Assembly (NCBI GenBank): GCA_937895975.1
Contig: CALBLG010000243.1
Span: 1-9,580 of the forward strand
Length of the DNA stretch: 9,580 nucleotides
Direction: 5' to 3'
From: an uncultured Slackia sp.
Lineage (GTDB): Bacteria > Actinomycetota > Coriobacteriia > Coriobacteriales > Eggerthellaceae
Shown: positions 6,122 to 9,580 of the stretch, in pieces
Numbering within the stretch: the first letter of the stretch is position 1
Layout: every line of letters begins with the position of its first letter
Made by a program: the position numbers and the translations under genes
The notes under the pieces: model-generated
The model's input: only the letters and a program-made list of their open reading frames with translations
Databases searched by the model: none
What the model was told of the DNA's origin: nothing

Positions 6122-6177
6122 GCCTAAGAAAACAAAAAAGCCTAAAGAAGCAAAAGAGACAAAAGAAGCCTAAAGAA
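6122..6177. repeat. A-rich, purine-dominated tract with short direct repeats
   Basis: GCCTAAAGAA occurs at 6140-6149 and 6168-6177, with a degenerate copy GCCTAAGAAA at 6122-6131. AAAGAAGC occurs at 6144-6151 and 6162-6169. Ts are almost absent from the plus strand. The composition contrasts sharply with the surrounding high-GC DNA. The tract lies between the rpsA terminator and the next promoter; no reading frame of interest is seen. Confidence 0.6.
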
Positions 6178-6238
6178 ATCAAGGGGCCATGTTGCGGTCT
6201 TGCGCAGTTGCGTAATTCGCGCATTCTTCGTGATGACG

Positions 6239-6247
6239 TGCTAAAAT
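6239..6247 (+). promoter_or_regulatory. Extended -10 promoter of the riboswitch-surface protein unit
   Basis: TGCTAAAAT is TG (6239-6240), one base, then TAAAAT (6242-6247), five of six matches to consensus. No strong -35 is seen at standard spacing. The predicted start near 6254 coincides with the beginning of the structured leader, which supports the call. Confidence 0.5.
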
Positions 6248-6254
6248 TCAACGG

Positions 6255-6510
6255 TTATTGGCATAGATGGTTGCGCCGGGCACGGCGCGGGTGCGCGTGA
6301 AGGGTGCGCGCGCTTGAGGGAATGCGGGTGAGAATCCTGCGCTCTACCAGGAACCGTATACGCTGATGAACGGGTTGGCTTGCGATTGCGTGCGGAACGG
6401 AAGCGCCTGCTTTAGGGCGAAGCGTTAAGTGCGGAATTGCAAACCGGCGAGTAAACCGCGGGCACGCGGGCCGTTCAGGCGAGGCAAAGTCGGAATACTC
6501 ATCCATCGCA
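6255..6510 (+). promoter_or_regulatory. Cobalamin (B12) riboswitch-like leader
   Basis: Several cobalamin-riboswitch landmarks occur in the right order. A perfect hairpin GCGCCG-GGCA-CGGCGC (6273-6288) lies in the 5' part. GGGAA (6318-6322) follows, then the stem GCGGG/CCTGC (6324-6328 with 6336-6340) closing the loop UGAGAAU; E. coli btuB has UGCGAAU at this place. After it comes GCUCUACCAGGAACCGUAUA (6340-6359), in the position of the conserved GC...CGCA.CgGUAA core. A foldable GCGCCT/AGGGCG hairpin lies at about 6403-6419. The B12-box-like sequence AAGTCGGAATACTC (6487-6500) resembles the CCGAAGACC-type box. GATGG (6266-6270) can pair with CCATC (6503-6507) to close the element as P1. No terminator-like hairpin plus T-run lies between the B12 box and the ATG at 6535, and the Shine-Dalgarno begins about 17 nt after the box. 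Control is therefore probably at translation initiation. Assignment is by motif reading, without covariance scoring. Confidence 0.78.
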
Positions 6511-6534
6511 CGAAGCCCTGGAAGTGAGGTACCG

Positions 6535-9500
6535 ATGAAATTCGGACCTAAGTTCGCGCGCCCTGATATGCGCGAGGAAGCCCGTTCGCAAGCGGGCGGT
6601 ATCCCGGGAGGGATGCTCGAAAAATCTCCTTTGAACACAACCATATGGCAACGCATACTCGCGGTTTTCATGGCCGTCGTGCTCGCGGTGTCCATGACGC
6701 CAAGCCGTGCACTGGCCAATGAGGGCGACGCTTCTGATGGGGTTCAAACTCAGGGCCAGAATCAATGTTCGGCGGCAGATGGTTCGTCGTGGCAAGGTGC
6801 GCTTGACCAGGAGGAAGGGAATTCTGAAGCGCTGGCGGCAAATGCGGACATCGATTCTGCGAAGAGCGAAGCGGTCGAGCAACCCAGCGCTGACGACGAG
6901 CCTTCCGTAAACCAAGAGTCGGAATCTGCAGCGCAGCAGGGTGTTTTTTCGGCCAATGGCGTTGCGGTTCAAAGCGCCAATGATGGCGCCGCCGCACAGG
7001 CGAATATTTCGTTGTCGTCGAGCGCCAAGGTCTACATACAGGATGCGAAGGACAAGGACAACTCCTATTCGACGAAATCCGGTGCGCTCAAGGCGGGCGA
7101 CACCCTCTGGGCCAACATGTACGACGAGGATGAGGACGACTGGTACGGCGGCGAATCCTCGGTCGCTAACCCCGGTACGTGGACCTACACGTGGCTTGCT
7201 GGCACGTCGGCAAGCGGCTCGGTCTCCGATTACACCGAGGTCGTCGGCACGTCGCAGTCGCTGACCGTCACCGATGCGATGGCCGGCAAGTACTTCATCT
7301 GCAAGGTCGCGGCCGACGGCAAAGACTATTACGGTCCTGCCAAGAGCTACGGCGAGGGCGTCAACGCCAACTATATTCCCGGTCCGGTGCTCGCTGCCGG
7401 ACAGGCGGAGCTGCGCAAGGTCGAGCTCGACAAGAAGTCGCCCTCTGTCGGAGATACGATTACCGCGACGGCTTATACCGACTCTTCCACAAAGGTCACG
7501 GATGACATCAACGTCACCTATACGTGGAGTTACGCGGATAGCTCCTATGGCGATTACACGCCCATTGAGGGCGCAACGGGTAACACCCTCGAGCTGACCG
7601 GTGCGTACAAGGGCAAATACATCAAGGTTTCGGCGACGGCCGGCGTCAACACCGTGTCGGTCGAGACGTCCGACCCCGTGCTCGCCAAGGGTGCCGTCAA
7701 GCTCGCCGGTGTCGAGCTCACTGCCGGCTCCACCGAGATCGGCGCGACGCTCACCGCCAAGGCCTACACCGGTTCGAGCTACAGCCCCACCTATGTGGAC
7801 AACTCCAAGGTCACCTATACCTGGAAGAAATACAAGGGCACGTCCTCGCCGAGCTATTCGACCACGTGGGAGACGATCGAGGGCGAGTCCGGCCCCACGC
7901 TTACCGTGACCGACGACCTCGAGGGCTGCTACGTCACGGTTTCCGCGAACGCGGGCGCGAACGATGTAACCTTTGGCAGCTATTCCGACGGCTACGGTGT
8001 CGGCCCCTTCAAGCAGGCCGGCGCGGTGGACATCTACTCGGTCATCCTTGCGCCTGCCGGCAGCGCGTCGGGTAGCTATGTCTACTGCGTGGGTGACACG
8101 GTCCAGGCGCTCGCCAAGGAAAAAGGCGCGAGCGACTACATCGACGAGTCCAAACTTAACTTCCAATGGAAATCCTCGGATGCTAAGAACGGGGAGTACG
8201 CCGATATCGCCGGCGCGACGTCGAACGAACTCAAGCTTGACAGCTCGCTTGAGGGCAAGTTCGTCAAGTGCGTCGTTTCCTCCAAGATTGGCTCGAGCAG
8301 CTACACCTCGCGCGCGACCAACATGGTCGCCAAGGCGGGTTCTGTCAACATCACCTCGCTCACGCTGAGCGCGACCGGTAAGGTCAATGTCGGCGATACG
8401 TTGACGGCGACGGCTAAAGCCGGATCGAGCGACGTCACGGACGATGAGCATGTCGCCTGGTCCTGGTACACGAGTGACGACTCCGGCCGCAATGCCGTAT
8501 GGACCAAGGTCGCCGGTGTCACGGGCAACACGCTCGACATCACCGACGCCATGCTCGGCAAGTACATCAAGGTGTGCGCGAACGGCGGCTACGGCGACAA
8601 GTCGGAGAAGGCCGGTCCTGTCGTCGAGGCCGGCGCGGTCACGCTCCACCATGTCGAGCTTTCTGGCTCGGCGAAGGTCGACAACACGCTGTCCGCAGAT
8701 GCCTACGTGAGCAGTTCCACCAAGGTTTCGCCGACGGACAAGGTTCACTACCAGTGGCAGTACGCCGACACCAAGACGACCACCGATGCTCTGTTCAAGA
8801 ATATCGATGGTGCTACGGACAGCCCGTCCTATGTGCTGACCGAGGCGATGGTCGGCAAGTATATCCGCGTCAAGGCTACGAGCGACGGTAGCGTCGTAAG
8901 TACTGAGAAGCCTTACGGGTCGGGCATCACGAGCGTCGACCCGCTCGGCCCCGTGACCCTTGCCGGCCAGTACGAGCTCTCCGCGGTTGAGGTCAAGGAC
9001 GTTGCGAGCACGATCCTCCAGGTCGGTCGCACCATCACGCCGCAGGCCAAGGTTGCGTCCGGTTATTACGACAAGGACGCTCCGGCGGACGCCAAGCTCA
9101 CCTACGCCTGGTATGCCAAGGGTGCGGACGACGCCGGGTGGACCATGGTCACTGACGGCGTGGCCGCCGATGGTACGCTGGCGATTGGCGATGATCTCGC
9201 CGGCAAATCGCTCAAGGTCGAGGCTTCTGCCCTCGCGAACATCGTGAGCTGGACCTCGGGTACCACGGTTGCCAAGACGGGGGAATACAACCTCCTGCGC
9301 GTGATCACCACCCCGCAGGCCGCGAGCACGAACACGCATCTGATCGCCGGTGACATCGTGACCGCCGAGGCGCAGTCGCTTCGCGCGGACGGCAGCACCA
9401 CCAACGGCATCAAGGTTTCCGATGATGTGACGTTCACCTGGTACGTCGCAGATTCGAAGGACGGCGCGTTCTCCAAGCTCGGCGGCATCGACGGCGCGAG

Positions 9501-9580
9501 TGTCACCGTGCCCGACGCCGCTGCCGGCAAGTATCTCAAGATCGTCGCCGCGAGCGCTTCCTCGAGCGTCGAGACGGTGA
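6535..9580 (+). CDS. Giant secreted Ig-like-repeat surface protein, 3' end outside window
   Basis: The frame is open from ATG 6535 to the window edge: 1015 codons with no stop. GAAGTGAGG (6521-6529) lies 5 nt before the ATG. The N-terminus carries an extended signal peptide: about 40 polar or charged residues, a hydrophobic core at 41-52 (ILAVFMAVVLAV), and a probable cleavage after ALA at 59-61. Residues 62-157 form an acidic Ser/Ala/Gln/Glu-rich linker. From 158 on there are at least eight tandem Ig-like repeats with a recurring pattern: VELSGS, (V)GDTLTA.A, a TYTW.YADS strand, I.GATGNTLELTDAM, then GKYIKV.A. This pattern is common in bacterial stalk-like surface proteins. No catalytic motif, sortase signal or membrane anchor is seen, but the C-terminus is missing. 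The protein sits directly behind a cobalamin-riboswitch-like leader, so B12 probably represses it. A role in corrinoid capture or adhesion is inference. Confidence 0.9.
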   Translation, partial: MKFGPKFARPDMREEARSQAGGIPGGMLEKSPLNTTIWQRILAVFMAVVLAVSMTPSRALANEGDASDGVQTQGQNQCSAADGSSWQGALDQEEGNSEALAANADIDSAKSEAVEQPSADDEPSVNQESESAAQQGVFSANGVAVQSANDGAAAQANISLSSSAKVYIQDAKDKDNSYSTKSGALKAGDTLWANMYDEDEDDWYGGESSVANPGTWTYTWLAGTSASGSVSDYTEVVGTSQSLTVTDAMAGKYFICKVAADGKDYYGPAKSYGEGVNANYIPGPVLAAGQAELRKVELDKKSPSVGDTITATAYTDSSTKVTDDINVTYTWSYADSSYGDYTPIEGATGNTLELTGAYKGKYIKVSATAGVNTVSVETSDPVLAKGAVKLAGVELTAGSTEIGATLTAKAYTGSSYSPTYVDNSKVTYTWKKYKGTSSPSYSTTWETIEGESGPTLTVTDDLEGCYVTVSANAGANDVTFGSYSDGYGVGPFKQAGAVDIYSVILAPAGSASGSYVYCVGDTVQALAKEKGASDYIDESKLNFQWKSSDAKNGEYADIAGATSNELKLDSSLEGKFVKCVVSSKIGSSSYTSRATNMVAKAGSVNITSLTLSATGKVNVGDTLTATAKAGSSDVTDDEHVAWSWYTSDDSGRNAVWTKVAGVTGNTLDITDAMLGKYIKVCANGGYGDKSEKAGPVVEAGAVTLHHVELSGSAKVDNTLSADAYVSSSTKVSPTDKVHYQWQYADTKTTTDALFKNIDGATDSPSYVLTEAMVGKYIRVKATSDGSVVSTEKPYGSGITSVDPLGPVTLAGQYELSAVEVKDVASTILQVGRTITPQAKVASGYYDKDAPADAKLTYAWYAKGADDAGWTMVTDGVAADGTLAIGDDLAGKSLKVEASALANIVSWTSGTTVAKTGEYNLLRVITTPQAASTNTHLIAGDIVTAEAQSLRADGSTTNGIKVSDDVTFTWYVADSKDGAFSKLGGIDGASVTVPDAAAGKYLKIVAASASSSVETV
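7006..9579 (+). repeat. Eight tandem Ig-like protein repeats (about 95-125 residues each)
   Basis: Approximate unit boundaries are 7006-7389, 7405-7689, 7693-8022, 8026-8334, 8338-8631, 8635-8949, 8968-9279 and 9286-9579 (last one possibly incomplete). Each unit has an opening strand, a GDTLTA-like strand, a Trp in a TYTW-like strand, a GATGNTL-like turn, and a closing GKYIKV-like strand. Units share these anchors but differ in loop lengths and most other positions, so they are old, diverged duplications. The first unit is longest, with acidic insertions (DEDEDDWYGGE, 197-207). Cysteines occur singly at residues 256, 464, 518, 579 and 681, and none in the last three units. Confidence 0.85.

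Noticed and set aside
6122..6177. A-rich tract as a CRISPR array
   Set aside because: The repeats are only 8-10 nt, unevenly spaced and without unique spacers.
6499..9339. 946-codon open frame on the minus strand
   Set aside because: It lies wholly opposite the signal-peptide and Ig-repeat gene, which has a clear SD, secretion signal and repeat structure. The antisense product is Arg/Gly/Val/Leu-rich without recognisable domains and reads through the riboswitch region. It is a shadow of high-GC codon bias.

Overview
The window is a high-GC, all-plus-strand segment of an actinobacterial chromosome. The gene style, the 405-residue four-domain ribosomal protein S1, the extended -10 promoters and the secreted Ig-repeat protein point to class Coriobacteriia, most likely a gut member of the Eggerthellaceae. 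That placement is inference from sequence style, not a search result.

Layout. 138-389 encodes an unrecognised 83-residue protein. 680-4507 carries a cell-surface polysaccharide regulatory cassette: a LytR-CpsA-Psr (LCP) glycopolymer transferase (680-2197), a Wzz/CpsC-type chain-length protein (2244-2894), a CpsD-type tyrosine autokinase (2899-3666) and a CpsB/YwqE-type PHP tyrosine phosphatase (3857-4507). The kinase and phosphatase genes are separated by a strong hairpin (3689-3717) and a roughly 105-bp imperfect palindromic repeat (3736-3840). A second palindrome (4522-4575) lies just after the phosphatase gene. rpsA follows (4777-5994), with an extended -10 promoter at 4638-4646, a leader of about 124 nt, a TTG start and a clear intrinsic terminator (6076-6108).

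After an A-rich repetitive tract (6122-6177) and another extended -10 promoter (6239-6247) comes a leader of about 250 nt. It has the hallmarks of a cobalamin (B12) riboswitch: the GGGAA block, a stem with a UGAGAAU loop, and a B12-box-like sequence at 6485-6504. The leader precedes a very large gene (6535 to beyond 9580) that is open to the end of the window. The gene encodes a secreted protein with a signal peptide, an acidic low-complexity linker and at least eight tandem Ig-like repeats of about 95-125 residues.

How the genes work together. The chain-length protein probably activates the kinase, the phosphatase reverses its tyrosine phosphorylation, and the LCP enzyme attaches the finished polymer to the wall. 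The riboswitch-surface-protein unit looks independent and is the most interesting part: an apparently B12-repressed, giant, probably cell-surface protein. A role in corrinoid capture is a hypothesis only. Several very long antisense open frames, up to 946 codons opposite the Ig-repeat gene, are codon-bias shadows and are not annotated.
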